A stretch of 64,000 bases of DNA. Source: Hyperoplus lanceolatus. Taxonomy: Eukaryota; Chordata; Actinopteri; Uranoscopiformes; Ammodytidae. The number at the start of each line of letters is the position of its first letter. Positions within the stretch are counted from its first letter, which is position 1. The notes under the pieces were generated by a model that saw only the letters and a list, made by a program, of their open reading frames with translations, did not search any database and was not told the DNA's origin. A program made the position numbers and the translations under genes. The stretch is taken from assembly GCA_026929865.2 (NCBI GenBank), contig CM049402.1, positions 25,985,001 through 26,049,000 on the forward strand, written 5' to 3'. Positions 1-11,158 of the stretch are shown here, in pieces.

Positions 1-89
1 ATATTTGTTAAAGTTATAAAATTCCTATTTTCTAAGTATTTCTAATGTGGGGTTCCGGACTCAGCTTGGAATCAAAGATAATGGCAAGG

Positions 90-3000
90 TTCTTTCCTTT
101 GCTGCAGGCTTTTATATTGAGCTTTGAGTTTTGAACCAAGTTTCTCTCTCAGGGCTTCAATTATTTGGTTTGTATGTTTGTTAGAAACATCTCACACCAC
201 CTCGCAACTGACAGTTCCAACACAAAAAGGTCAAATGTTAGCAAAGTAGGTTAATACTCTATGCCACATTAAAAAAAACATACTAGTCTGGAAAATTCAT
301 TGAACCACCTTGTGAATGAATCTGCATTTCATGATGTCAGGTGTGCATTTCCCATACCACAACTCAGAACATAAATTCAAGGGGTATCCAGACATGTCCA
401 TGTTGACTGGATTTTGTGCATCAGCAAAAAAATGCAGAACAAATAGTTAACAATTTCAATAATGGTGGACATTACAAAGCAAACACATGTTCTATCGGCT
501 GGGCAGCAAAGATTAATTGAATATGTTAAAACAATTTCAGCAATTACACATCTGTTGTACCTCATCTTTGTCATGTTGGCGCAAAGTGTCCCATGGTCCT
601 TTGCAGACTTATCGTCATAGAACATCTTGAAGTGGATCTGAGGCCAAAATAAAGAAAAACAAAATATCTATATTAGTAGAAAAAATAAAACGCAAATCAA
701 ATAATTAAAAGGAAAGATCATACATTAGATTATACTGTTCTGCATTACTTCAAATAGTACTCTAATGGCATGCCAGTCTTCAAACTTGAATATCATGCCT
801 TTCAGTCTGTCCTCCTTGGTGGACCCATCAGCAAAGGCCCACTGTATATTTCGGCAATTGGCTTCAGTGAGGCAGTCACCTCCCACTAACAAGGATGACA
901 CTCCATCAGGGCCTTTTGGGACATACCTACAAACAGGAAAAAAAAGTAGTTTTACAAAAACTACAAAAGTTCACATGTTAACAGGAAAAGATGACTTACT
1001 TGCTCTGAATGTGGAGAAGTACATCTACCAACTCTGTGGTTTTATTTTCATTTTTGAAAATGAGTCCCAATGGGTACTGTAATTAGAAGATGGTGATGTC
1101 TCTTTGTATTTTGCTACACAGAATGTTAGTTGTACATACAGGCATTACTCAAATTCGGTTCTTACATCAGTGGAAGGCTTTGCCATTTCGTCCGAGTATT
1201 CATGTGGCATGTGATGTACCACCACGTCGGAGAATGGCTTAAAAACGGCCAGGTATTGTGCCAGGATTTGGCTCCCTAGTACGATAAATTCTCTCCGCAG
1301 ATGCGTTCATGTCTCCAGTCCAGGGAGAGACGTACCCAGGTCGTGCTGAGGGAGGTCTGTTAGTGGTTTGTCGTTGGCCAAGTGGTATGTAGAGATGTGG
1401 TCTTGCATGGCTATGTGATGTACCCAGTGTATGGATGTGTTACTACGTAGGGTGGACTGATGGTGTGTGTGGACGTAAAAGTCCAAATTATCAAATATAA
1501 TTGAATATGTAGGTGGGGGAGTCGGCGGTATGGCAGGCAATGGCAAGGATGTGAGCCCCTCAGCACGTCTTTCAATGAACTCCTCTGTTAACAAGGAATT
1601 AAACAAAGGCATGAGAAAACATCACCCCTTACATGAAGATTTAATAACGTGTGTGCGTTTGTATGTGTGTCTCACGCCCAACTTCTCACCTGACAACTGA
1701 AGATGGTCCATGTTCCTGAAATCTTCGAGTATCGTTTCAGAATCGGTTGTGGGATTGGGATCTCTACAGATTTCCTCGTCTGACAGTCTGGCTGGGATGC
1801 AAGGCTCAGCTTTCAGGTTCAGAAATGCTTCATTCTGGCCCTTCAACAGCCAAAGACCAGCCCCGCATGCATTGGCCAATTCGTTCTGCTTTCTAATTTG
1901 TGTGAGCCGTTGTGATACAAAGTTTGCTTAGCCTTTCGAAGACTGCCTTCTTTGCACCCCCATACTGAAGAACAGCATTGATGTAATAGGCAAATGCTGA
2001 AAGACGGGGTTCTCTTCCCATTAGCGCTATGGCAGCAGCAGCACAAGTGGCAGGACGGGAATCATCACTTACGGTTGCAAAGACAGACAACAAGAATGGT
2101 GAGAGACGCTGAAGATCGGACTCAAGGTTGGAAAATGAGAATAACTTCAGATCTTCAGGTGATGACCTCCACTTTATGAATTGTTGGCTGGGGTTGCAGA
2201 GTGTTCTGCTTTCTTTACCAATAAGTGATAGTATGATGAGTTTTACTTCCTCCAAAAGATCCTTATGCTGCATTATTAATTTAGCAGCCGCCTTCCAGTT
2301 TTTGTGGTATAAATGCTTTACCAACGCCTCTTCTGAACCAGACATCTGTGATGGGCGTTTACTGATGACCTGAAAGATAATGTTATGGAATTACTGTGGC
2401 AACTGATTGTAGGCCTACTATTTAATATGATGCAGTGAGTATGCCTACATTGAAACAGTTGTGACATGTTAATATGAAGTGTGGAGAAGTACATTTGACT
2501 TGTTGTGGCAATCTAGATCTGAAAACCTTAGGGCAACCAAGATCTAACTAGGCTACCCAAGACCAACCATCTCTACTCCTATACAAAGCTGTGAAATAAT
2601 CGGAGGGGGCTGGTTGACTCTATAGCATGATGGAGAGCATTAAACGTAACATCGTAACAAAACATGATCATGAGTAGGCTAATGCGGAATACAAGTACAA
2701 TAACGGGGATATCGGCTGCTATGAAGAAACAACAACTACTAAAACAAAATTCCCTTGTAATTAAGACCAGGCTGTTTTATAGAGTTACATGACGTTAAAA
2801 ATCCATTGCAGTAGGCATACAAGTAACTTACCTCCGCAAGATTTCTTCGAGCATTAGCGCTACCAGTACTTGGAGGGTTGTGGCACAACTTTTTCAAAGC
2901 CCTCGGAGTTTTGGAAGGAGTTAGCTCACGGTCTCTTTTTTCAGAACGACCTTCAGATGATGCTGCTGCAGAGACTTTGTCTGCTTTCTCTTCCTCCACC

Positions 3001-3241
3001 CACCTCCTATACAACGGCAAATCACGCTCGAGTCGTGTCAGAAGGGCGACACAATTCCGTCAAATTCGATCTGACTTTTGGGTTTTTAGTGCCAACACTC
3101 CGACAAGGGAAAGTCTTTCCGAAAAACACTTTAAAGTTCCCCATGTTTGTCAAAAATCTTGGTGCAGTGTTGGAGCACACCAGCGATCCTCATATTCTTC
3201 TTGCAGAAACGGCAAAAGTCGTTTGGGGACACCTTCTCCAT
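90..3241 (-). pseudogene. Decaying multi-exon DUF6589-type zinc-finger gene (5' part)
   Basis: Seven exons can be read on the minus strand: 3241-2832, 2369-1690, 1584-1166, 1076-1000, 926-749, 637-561 and 207 to about 90. Boundaries are AG/GT with good consensus (for example GAG|GTAAGT after 2832) and phases match across exons 3-7. Exon 1 has a C-x2-C finger (FCRFCKKN) and the residues of a second pair (RNC); exon 3 has the family-like IHWVHHIA segment; exon 5 has VGGDCLTEANCRN and a DWHAIR-like stretch; exon 6 has KMFYDDKSAKDHGTL. These are hallmarks of fish DUF6589-domain proteins, whose biochemical role is unknown to me. Lesions: a frameshift near 3130, TGA at 3062-3060 where a zinc-ligand Cys is expected, a frameshift near 1895, TGA at 1309-1307, and TGA at 194-192. 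The gene runs off the left window edge. I infer an unprocessed pseudogene; assembly errors could explain one lesion but hardly five. Confidence 0.75.
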
Positions 3242-3429
3242 AACTATCAAACTATTCTCCATACAAGCTCTTTTTCACAACAAACCATGGGCAACAAACA
3301 CTTGTTTCCGTCGCTGTAAACACGTTACCGTGTTCATTGCTCTGATTGGTCGTAGGGCTATCCAATACGTGTAGTGTTATTTAAAAAGGGTGTGTTTGTG
3401 CCGGCTCTGTTGCCGCCCCTTGAGTTGGG

Positions 3430-3494
3430 AATTACTATTGATCATGGCCAGACCCTCTATCGTTCAAGATATCAGGGTCTGGATTTCCAGGCTA
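3430..3494. mobile_element. Piece of a TAGCCTGG-ended MITE
   Basis: Read on the minus strand this begins TAGCCTGGAAATCCAGACCC immediately after CCAGATTCA. The same 9-base junction CCAGATTCA|TAGCCTGG occurs at 23595-23611. Only one end is present; the left limit is unclear because the pseudogene's upstream sequence follows. Confidence 0.45.
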
Positions 3495-3912
3495 TGAATC
3501 TGGTGCCCTTTGAGAGGGAAATTAAGAGGCTAAATCTGAAGAATTTTGTATGAAAAAAAAATGGAGACACTGTGTCAGATCAATTAGAAGCTATTGGAGA
3601 AGGACACAGATTTTCCATAATAATATTAATTTAAAATAAAATATTATGCAGGATCCTCTGGGATGGGCTTGTTGCTCATTTTCTTTTATGGGACATATTT
3701 CTCTGTAATATAATGAGTGCATTATTATTATTTAAAAATTAAAAGTGCCATATTACATTATTTTTTTTAAATGTGCCACGGGCCAATCAATCAGTGTTTG
3801 ACACCCCTGCACTAGTGGGTTAACTAAGAAATGCAAAAAAAAAAAAAAATCAACGGGCCATATTACATTATATTTTTAAAATCGGCCACGGGCCGTAGTT
3901 TGGAGACCCCTG
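3495..3912 (-). mobile_element. hAT-type element fragment (end with duplicated terminus)
   Basis: This is an inverted copy of 23177-23603: the same order of ACAGTGTCTCCAT-like, AATATTTTATTTTAAATTAAT-like and ATATAATGTAATAT segments is found in both. On the minus strand it starts CAGGGGTCTCCAAACTACGG at 3912, an hAT-like terminus, and about 110 bases further in a second, similar terminus (CAGGGGTGTCAAACACTG) appears. No coding sequence survives in this copy and the other end is missing. Confidence 0.65.
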
Positions 3913-4353
3913 CTTTACATGGAGTCTCGGCAACCTGACACAGTGTTGGCTTTGAATATGTAGTATATTTCCGGGGGTCCATCATAAAAGGTGTTAGTTT
4001 GAGAAATAGAATGAATCTGCTTGAGGTGGATAATGTATTTTATAAGGATAAAATAACCCAGCGCCTGTGTCAGACCAAGCTGGCCATGCCCGGTTAGCCA
4101 ATTCCATTATCCCAACCCCCTTTCAGTCTGTGTGTGTGCCTCTTTTAAAGCGCTTTCTCTTTAGACCTACCTACTTATTCTTAATGGTAAACTAGGATAG
4201 ATTGAGTTTTCGTCTATCCACTCACAGATTGACGCGATGAGCGCCCAAGCCCAATTCTAATTGGCTGGAAACAGCTATTAAATCACCCTACCAACTATGT
4301 TCATGTATGGTGTTATGCCTTTAGCTCTGGTCCCTCGGGGCCTACGCAGGACC
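3913..4353. other. Unassigned spacer
   Basis: No open frame with family resemblance, no inverted ends and no second copy in the window. AT-rich single-copy-looking sequence between the hAT fragment and the foldback element. Confidence 0.4.
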
Positions 4354-5744
4354 ATAGAGACATTGCATGGAATAGGCCACGCCCATCGTGGGGGAAAACA
4401 TTGAACAGCGCTCCATCCACTTTGTATTGAAGGAGACCTGTCTTCTGCAAACAAACTTAATTAAAATGTAATCAAACATCCATTTAAGAATAAAACGTTA
4501 CTTTCTTGAAAGCCACGACTCTTGTTTGTCTATATGAGCTGTTTTTGTGAAACATAATTGAGTAGTTTTCAATATTGAGGTGTCTTTGTCCGGTCGGACC
4601 CATCGTGGGGGAAACCGTTGAAAACCGTTCCATTCACTTTGTATTGAAGGAGACCTGTCTTCTGCAAACAAACTTAATTAAAACGTAATCGAACATCCAT
4701 TTAACAAAAAATCGTTACTTACGACTCTTGTATGTCCATACGAGCTGTTTTTGTGAAAAATTATTGAGTAATTTTCAATATTGAGGTGTTTTTTCCCGTC
4801 CGTGAGGGTTAGCCTATGGTTAGCCTACAGCAGAAGGCTAACATTAGCCTAGCATTCAGCATACATTAGTTAAGAGTTTTGTCTCGATATTGAAAATTAC
4901 TCAATACTTTTTCACCAAAACAGCTCGTATAGACAGACAAGAGTCGTGGCTTTAAAGAAAGTAACGTGTATTTGTGAAAGGCATGTCGTATTACGTTTTT
5001 TATTAACCCATTGATGACGGCTGCTGCGCGATGCCACATTGGCTCTCCTGCCTGATGCTGCATCGCGCAGCATTATTACTTTATCTAATTTTCATGGCAT
5101 TCCCAGCATAGAATGCACTGTCATTGGTTCAAATACACATGAGGTGGGTTTTGTTGATTTTTTTAAGACCACGTGACCACCCAAAAGTTGTGTGGTTTGC
5201 CGAAAATCACGTCAATCAAAAAAATTAAAAATTAAAAAATTAAACAAAATAATAAAAAAAATACGCCGGCTATGTCGGCGACAGAACAGTTAGTGGCGTT
5301 TGGTGCGCAGAATCAAGGTCTACTATAGACTACTGACGAAAATCACACAACACATTGCATCTATTTATTAACAATATTTAATAATTTTCTAATTCATCTA
5401 ATTTTGACGATTTTTAGAAATATTTGTTGGTTTGTAAGCGCTAAGGGAGCATGTTTAAATAAAACCTGTGAACCTTAACTTTTAAATGTATTTTATGTCA
5501 TGTTTCTATGTGCTACACAGGCTTTAGATATTAAGGTTTTGGTAGACTTCACAATTCCTACTATTTTTTCAGAAAACCCTCAGGCATTAAGGACATGCAT
5601 CCTAGATTGCCATAGTCATCAATGGGTTAAGTTTGTTTGCCGAATACGGGTGTCATTCAATATAAAGTGGATGGAGCGCTGTGTATTGTTTTCCCCCACG
5701 ATGGGCGTGGCCTCAGATTATGACGCGCCATGCACTGTCTCTAT
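4354..5744. mobile_element. Foldback element with tandemly doubled left arm
   Basis: The outer ends are inverted: ATAGAGACATTGCATGG at 4354 and its near complement ending at 5744. The left arm (about 4370-4580: CCCATCGTGGGGGAAA, TTTGTATTGAAGGAGACC, GAGCTGTTTTTGTG, TTTTCAATATTGAGGTG) is repeated in tandem at about 4596-4800, then appears inverted from about 4885 to 5730. The right arm is interrupted by the TTAA element at 5007-5626. A short hinge at 4800-4870 holds several TTAGCCTA motifs. No target duplication is obvious and no transposase is encoded, so the superfamily is unknown. Confidence 0.65.
5007..5626. mobile_element. piggyBac-like MITE with TTAA target
   Basis: The element lies between TTAA at 5003-5006 and TTAA at 5627-5630. 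Its ends are inverted, CCCATTGATGAC... and ...GTCATCAATGGG, and begin with CCC as piggyBac-superfamily ends do. It is 620 bases long, AT-rich, and encodes nothing recognisable. It interrupts the right arm of the foldback element at a place where the left arm also carries TTAA. Confidence 0.75.
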
Positions 5745-6047
5745 ACATTAAGATGTTCCTGGAACATCATGTCGTTTGTATAAACACAACTGTGTGTATT
5801 TCCAGACTTAACCCATAAAAGATGCATTCCTGACTGCAGGAGGGCCTCCAACCTAAACACTCTCAAACTGCACCACACACACACACACACCGAAGGAGCT
5901 TCTCCTGGCTTTCCTTAGTTAATCCTGCATGTAATTAAGCAATCTCCTGATTATCAGTAATCTTAGAATGTGTCATTATGAAATACACTACAAACACTTT
6001 CGATTGTATTTCCACTTGTTCCAGAGTGTGAATTGTACAGAGTCAAT

Positions 6048-7937
6048 CTGTATGTATATCAAATGGTGTCCCACAGGGCTCAATTTTAGGTCCAGTTCTT
6101 TTCACAATTTATATAAATAACATTGTTTCATCGCTAAAAAACTGTCATGCCCATCTATATGCTGACGACACAGTACTGTATTGCATTTCCGATTCAGTGC
6201 ACCAATCTATTCAGAACCTACAAAGCTCTTTTAACACCCTGCAGGACTGTCTAGTGGACCTCAGGCTGGTTCTAAATACAGACAAAACCAAATATATGTG
6301 TTTCTCCAGAGCAAGAACTACAACTTTTAAAGCCACTACGAGTAACATGGCACGTTGGCGTCCCCTTTGGACAAAAGCGGTAGTATTTTTACGACGCCCA
6401 CTGTCGCAAAGCTTTTTACTAGCGCGTGCCAGGCGCGTGAGTGTGAACTGAGAAGGGAGCAATATAGTGCATGTCCGTGTGTTGAAAGTGTGAGGACTCT
6501 TTTCGGCTCCGTGAGAGTGGTTTTGACAGTGCATGAACTAATGCCAGTAACTGCCACACGCACCTGATTGCAATGCTGATTGCTAACTACTCTCTCTCAC
6601 GGAGCTGAAAGAGTACGTGTCCGACTCCTCACAGAAAGCGAATGAACGATAGACGGCAGTTAGTATTGGTCACGATTAGGTAATGTGTTTGTGTTGCTGA
6701 TGTAAATAATGACTATTTCAGATAATGGTTATCTGATGATGGTGAAGCAAAGCAAACTTTGTGTTAGTATCAACCGCTCATTCATTTAGGAGTAAACATG
6801 GCAGTCTAGTTCCGCTCTTGTGAAATTGTATACACGTTGCTTGGCAACGCCCTCGTCCCCCCGTAGCCTATATCACTCTCCCTTTTAGCTTTTCTTCATT
6901 GCATTTTCTTTTTTTTCTTTGATGGTTCAACCCCGTTATCAGTCATTATGACGACAAATAACTGTATCAAACAAGGCTCCCGCTCCCCTTCCCTCACCTG
7001 GAGGGATAGGCTTCTCAATTCACGTTGCTGCGCCACACTGAAATCTGCGACCAATACGATATGTGACCATAGAGCTTGCACGAGTGAACCGAAAATCGGA
7101 CTGGGTGTGCGACCAGACCAAAAGCAGTAATAAAAACTATTTAAAAACGTCTTTCTTTGCACTGATGGTCTTGTTTGCTGTTAAAGGTAATTTATGATTA
7201 TCAGAGGAAACATGAGGCTGTTTAAAAGATATTTAAATGTTACTCGTAGCCGCTTTAATGATTTTAATATTTTTACAAAGAATGGATTTTTAATTGAAAG
7301 AGTCACAGAGTACAAATATCTATTATCTATCTGGTTAGATGATAAACTCACTTTTAATTTCCATATAAAAAATCTTGTTTGTCGACTACGACAAAAAAAT
7401 GGCTATTTTTATAGGAACAAAACCACCTTCCCTTTATTTAGTAGGAAAAAGATTATTGAGGCAGTTTTTATGTCTGTCCTTGATTACGGTGATGTGGTTT
7501 ACCGGCATGCATCTCATTCATGTCTTAAACTCCTAGACTCTGTTTTTCACTCTGCTTTAAGGTTCATCACAGGAGATGCTTGTGACACACACCATTGTCT
7601 TTTATATGAAAAGGTTGGGTGGTACTCCCTTAAAGAGAGACGTGATGCACATTGGCATATTTTTATTTACAAAGCCTTGACCGGGAAGCTTCCTCGTTAT
7701 TTAACAGAAATGTTGCAAATTTCAGATGGGCTTTATCAGACCCGCTCCACTGACATGCTCATGCTTTATGTCCCACAAGCCCGGTCTGAGCTGGGAAAGA
7801 CAGCTTTTAGCTTAAGTGCCCCTGACTCCTGGAACAACTTACAGCAACAAATTAAACTAAATACCTTCATATCCTTTAATCAATTTAAACAAACTATCTT
7901 AAATCTGCCAAACTCTACTTGTAACTGTTTTAATTAG
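6048..7937 (+). pseudogene. LINE reverse transcriptase, 3' half, split by a DNA transposon
   Basis: The first block (6048-6330) carries GVPQGSILGPVLF (RT motif 4 region) and the catalytic HLYADDTVLY box with both Asp residues, followed by LNTDKTKYMCFSRART. The second block (7259-7937) begins DFNIFTKNGF and carries EYKYL, the IWLDDKLTF segment and SAPDSWNNL near the C terminus, ending in TAG after about 320 residues in total. Across the insertion the two blocks join in the same frame with no stop once one TTAA and the element are ignored. Enzyme role in the family: target-primed reverse transcription of element RNA. The protein as it stands is cut short by the insert, so this copy cannot make functional RT. 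Confidence 0.8.
6331..7254. mobile_element. 924-bp TTAA-target DNA element inside the LINE
   Basis: It is flanked by TTAA at 6327-6330 and 7255-7258. The left end AGCCACTACGAGTAACAT matches the complement of the right end (AGCGGCTACGAGTAACAT) at 16 of 18 positions. A second, right-truncated copy starts at 54114, also next to TTAA, and is about 90% alike for 650 bases. No transposase frame is visible. TTAA targets are typical of piggyBac and Kolobok superfamilies; the ends do not begin with CCC, so the assignment is open. Confidence 0.75.
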
Positions 7938-8185
7938 GCTATATTGTACTTTCACCCATTTCATTTTAATTGCTGCCACTCTTCACCACTATGTAAATGT
8001 TTCAATTGTTTTTTTCTCTCTTCACCTGTTGTTGTGTATTTGATGTATTTGCATTGAATATTGTGTATGTATTGTTGTTTTTCCTTGGAATTTATTTGAA
8101 CTCGACACCATTGTAAATGAGGGTCACCCCTCAATTGGTCTCTCGAGGATAAATAAAAGTTAAATTAAAAATAAATTAAATGAAA

Positions 8186-9580
8186 TGTATGCAATGGAAA
8201 CATAATGAAACGTTTTTAGCATGATAAGATAAACATTGTTGCATTAAATGTGAAATAAGTGATTTCATTTGGAAAAATATTTTAAAGAACTATTCAATTG
8301 TTTCATAACAGTCATGACATGATATGAAATGCTATGGTATATGACATGATATATCATAAGAGGCTGATACGAGTTGAGCTTGCTGATACAAGTTGAGCTT
8401 GCCAGCCTGCCAACATTAATGTAGGTCAGATCTAAAAAAGAAGGAAAATCCAAAAAAAAAGTGAATACAATAGAGTCTGATTATGATAGTCAACAGCAGA
8501 CACGATAAGTGATTGAAAAATAAATTATTTATACAGATTAACACAGCTGCATTTCTGATTTGCTCATCTCCATTTACATGTGTTCAAAGATAATCTAATT
8601 GAGTTGCAGATGCAGCATAGCATCTGATATACATTCTGACTGCGGTTCATCTTTTTATGGCGCACTATGTGTCTAAAGTTGGCAACAGAAGTTTTGATAA
8701 ATTATTCATCAGTTATTTCAGAAAACAGTAGCTTACATTGCTTACTTTTTTCAATTGCATTTATACACCATCTATGATGCATTTACAAAGCATCATCTTC
8801 TTATTTTCAGTATGAGTCTAATGAAATGTTTGCTGCCACATTTGGCTCATTTGATGTTAGTTTGTGAGCAAAACACGTGGGAGCTACAACTGAGGCTACA
8901 CGTTATGAAGGCTGGCTGCTGTGTGTGTACTCAGTGCTTCAGTCAGACACCAATGGCTTTATGTAGCCTACATAGTCATACTCTGAGGACGAACTGTCCT
9001 CCTCCTTCATGTCAAAGAACAAGCTGATAGCTTGACTCACGTTCAAAGTTTTCTTCAATATGACTAAAACATTCTCAGTCGTCTATCTTCAAACCTCTCA
9101 GTACCTCTCAATCTTCCTCCTGCCAATTTTGTTAGCTAGCAGCCTTGTCTCTCTCTCGCACTTCCCCACAGCTCGCGCCCCCTGTCACTCTTCTTCTTTG
9201 TCTCTTTTGGTGTAGCTTTGTATCACTCCGCCAACCCCTGCCCCTCCTCCTCCCCTCCCTGGTAAATGCAGCCTGTTGAGTAGGAACTAGTTTCCGGCAT
9301 CATTTTCTGATCGTAAAATGACAAAATAATGGCCGCGACCATCGAATTCTCATACTTTTGAGCCCGCAAAAATAAAATAGATATGTATCAACTTCAAGCC
9401 ATTATATCTCTGGTTATACTGGGTCAATTTAAATGAAACAAAGACTGGCATACAGCTTTAAGCCAGTACTTTCGAAACACCCCGCTTTAGTTTCTATGCT
9501 GCGTCGGATCGAACGTGATCAGCACGTCAAATGACGCAATGCTGCGTTGACCGAGTTCCAAGGGTTCATTTATATTACAT
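8186..9580. other. Unassigned AT-rich spacer
   Basis: No gene-like frame, no paired termini and no copy elsewhere in the window. A pyrimidine-rich run lies at about 9120-9265. Short open frames here lack any family resemblance. Confidence 0.4.
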
Positions 9581-9584
9581 ATTT

Positions 9585-9692
9585 ATTCATTGAATTTACA
9601 GAAAATATGCTATATCGTCAAATGTATCGGTATCGGGATAAGAAATTCCTATATCGGGATATGAGATTTTGGTCGTATCGCCCAGCCCTACC
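9585..9692. mobile_element. hAT-like terminal fragment
   Basis: Read on the minus strand the piece starts TAGGGCTGGGCGATACGACC followed by repeated TATCCCGATAT-like segments. This layout is familiar from fish hAT-type termini. Only one end is present. Confidence 0.45.
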
Positions 9693-9959
9693 CTGCAGTG
9701 TCATATTTAAAATGCATTTCCATAGTGGGCCTAACATCCAGTATGTACATAAAGGTGCACAGTTGTTTTATTATTTTATTAACATGTTTAGACAAAGGTG
9801 AAAATGATCTACCTATTAACACGTACTGTACTCAATAAAATGTTCAGCTACTTTTACTTTACTATACTTCCATTGCATGCTTCTTTATTCTACCTACGGT
9901 ACTTTACCTAACTACATTTTAGATAGAAAAATCTGTAATGTTACTTCTGCTAGATTTAT

Positions 9960-11158
9960 TTAAAGAGGACCTATGATGCTTTTTGACTTTTATGACCTAT
10001 AAACGTTGCTATGATGATTCATAGTCATGCTTAACCATACTAAATTATCAAATAATGACTTACATGCATTTTGACGTATTCCCTGCTGACCGTCTGGGGT
10101 GTCTGTGCAGAGCACAAAACACTATTCTAGCCAGTCGAGAAGTCACGGTCTACCCTTTCATAATTTGTGACGTCGCATAAAACTTTGTGAAGTCACCACG
10201 CGGATGTTTTCATGTATGGTAATGCTGTCACTTCCCTGTTCGCGTCTGCCTCGCGCCCTTATAGGTCCATGCTCGCGCTTCCCACCACTGAAAGTGTTCC
10301 GGAAGGAAGGTAACCAATCACAACGGAGTGGGGTTTGCAGGATGGGGAGGGGACGGGAGCGGAGATGGCCGAAGCACAGGCGGAGGGAGCGGAGATGCCC
10401 GAAGCACACACACTCAAGTGTTGACAGGACGTGCTGGATCGCCAAAATAAGAGAAAGAGCTTCCCGAAAATCTACATAGTTTTTTGTGATGTGATTCGTG
10501 TCAGGTTGCTCTATAGCAGTGTAAAACAAGAAATTATAATAGAGGACCTATTATGCTACTTTTCTGGTCTTAATTTCTTGTTTTACACTGCTATAGAGCA
10601 ACCTGACACGAATCACATCACAAAAAACTATGTAGATTTTCGGGAAGCTCTTTCTCTTATTTTGGCGATCCAGCACGTCCTGTCAACACTTGAGTGTGTG
10701 TGCTTCGGGCATCTCCGCTCCCTCCGCCTGTGCTTCGGCCATCTCCGCTCCCGTCCCCTCCCCATCCTGCAAACCCCACTCCGTTGTGATTGGTTACCTT
10801 CCTTCCGGAACACTTTCAGTGGCGGGAAGCGCGAGTATGGACCTATAAGGGCGCGAGGCAGACGCGAACAGAGAAGTGACAGCATTACCATACATGGAAA
10901 CATCCGCGTGGAGACGTCACAAAGTTTTATGCGACGTCACAAATTATGAAAGGGTAGACCGCTTTGAAGACGTGACTTCTCGACTGGCTAGAATAGTGTT
11001 TAGTGCTCTGCACAGACACCCCAGACGGTCAGCAGGGAATATGTCGAAATGCATGTAAGTCATTATTTGATAATTTAGTATGGTTAAGCATGACTATGAA
11101 TCATCATAACAACGTGTATAGGTCATAAAAGTCAAAAAGCATAATAGGTCCTCTTTAA
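9960..11158. mobile_element. 1.2-kb palindromic TTAA element
   Basis: TTAA at 9960-9963 and 11155-11158 bracket inverted ends AGAGGACCTATGATGC and GCATAATAGGTCCTCT. From each end about 575 bases are near-perfect reverse complements of each other, meeting around 10541-10568. The centre contains another copy of the end, AGAGGACCTATTATGC, at about 10541, so 10541-11154 on its own also has paired ends. The mirror-image open frames in the arms (10204-10479 plus, 10628-10903 minus) differ at only about three residues, which reflects arm identity rather than coding. A single strand could fold into a stem of roughly 575 base pairs. Confidence 0.85.

Larger units (their letters stand above)
6020..8185 (+). 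mobile_element. 5'-truncated non-LTR retrotransposon (LINE), interrupted
   Basis: The 3' part of a LINE: RT palm motifs at 6070-6200, the RT thumb and C-terminal region at 7259-7937, then an untranslated tail ending near 8160 with TCTCGAGGATAAATAAAAGT and an A-rich run. The 5' portion (endonuclease and RT fingers) is absent, as is usual for LINE copies. The 924-bp TTAA element at 6331-7254 splits it. The clade is not certain; the general style is of the CR1/L2/jockey assemblage. Confidence 0.8.

Noticed and set aside
60..3062. All three in-frame stops of the DUF6589-type gene are TGA, one at a Cys position, raising the idea of selenocysteine recoding
   Set aside because: Two frameshifts are also present, the other two TGA codons are not at Cys positions, and I see no SECIS-like element; decay is simpler.
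10158..10949. Mirror-image open frames of 91-172 codons
   Set aside because: They are the same sequence in the two palindrome arms, have no family resemblance, and end at arm features rather than gene features.
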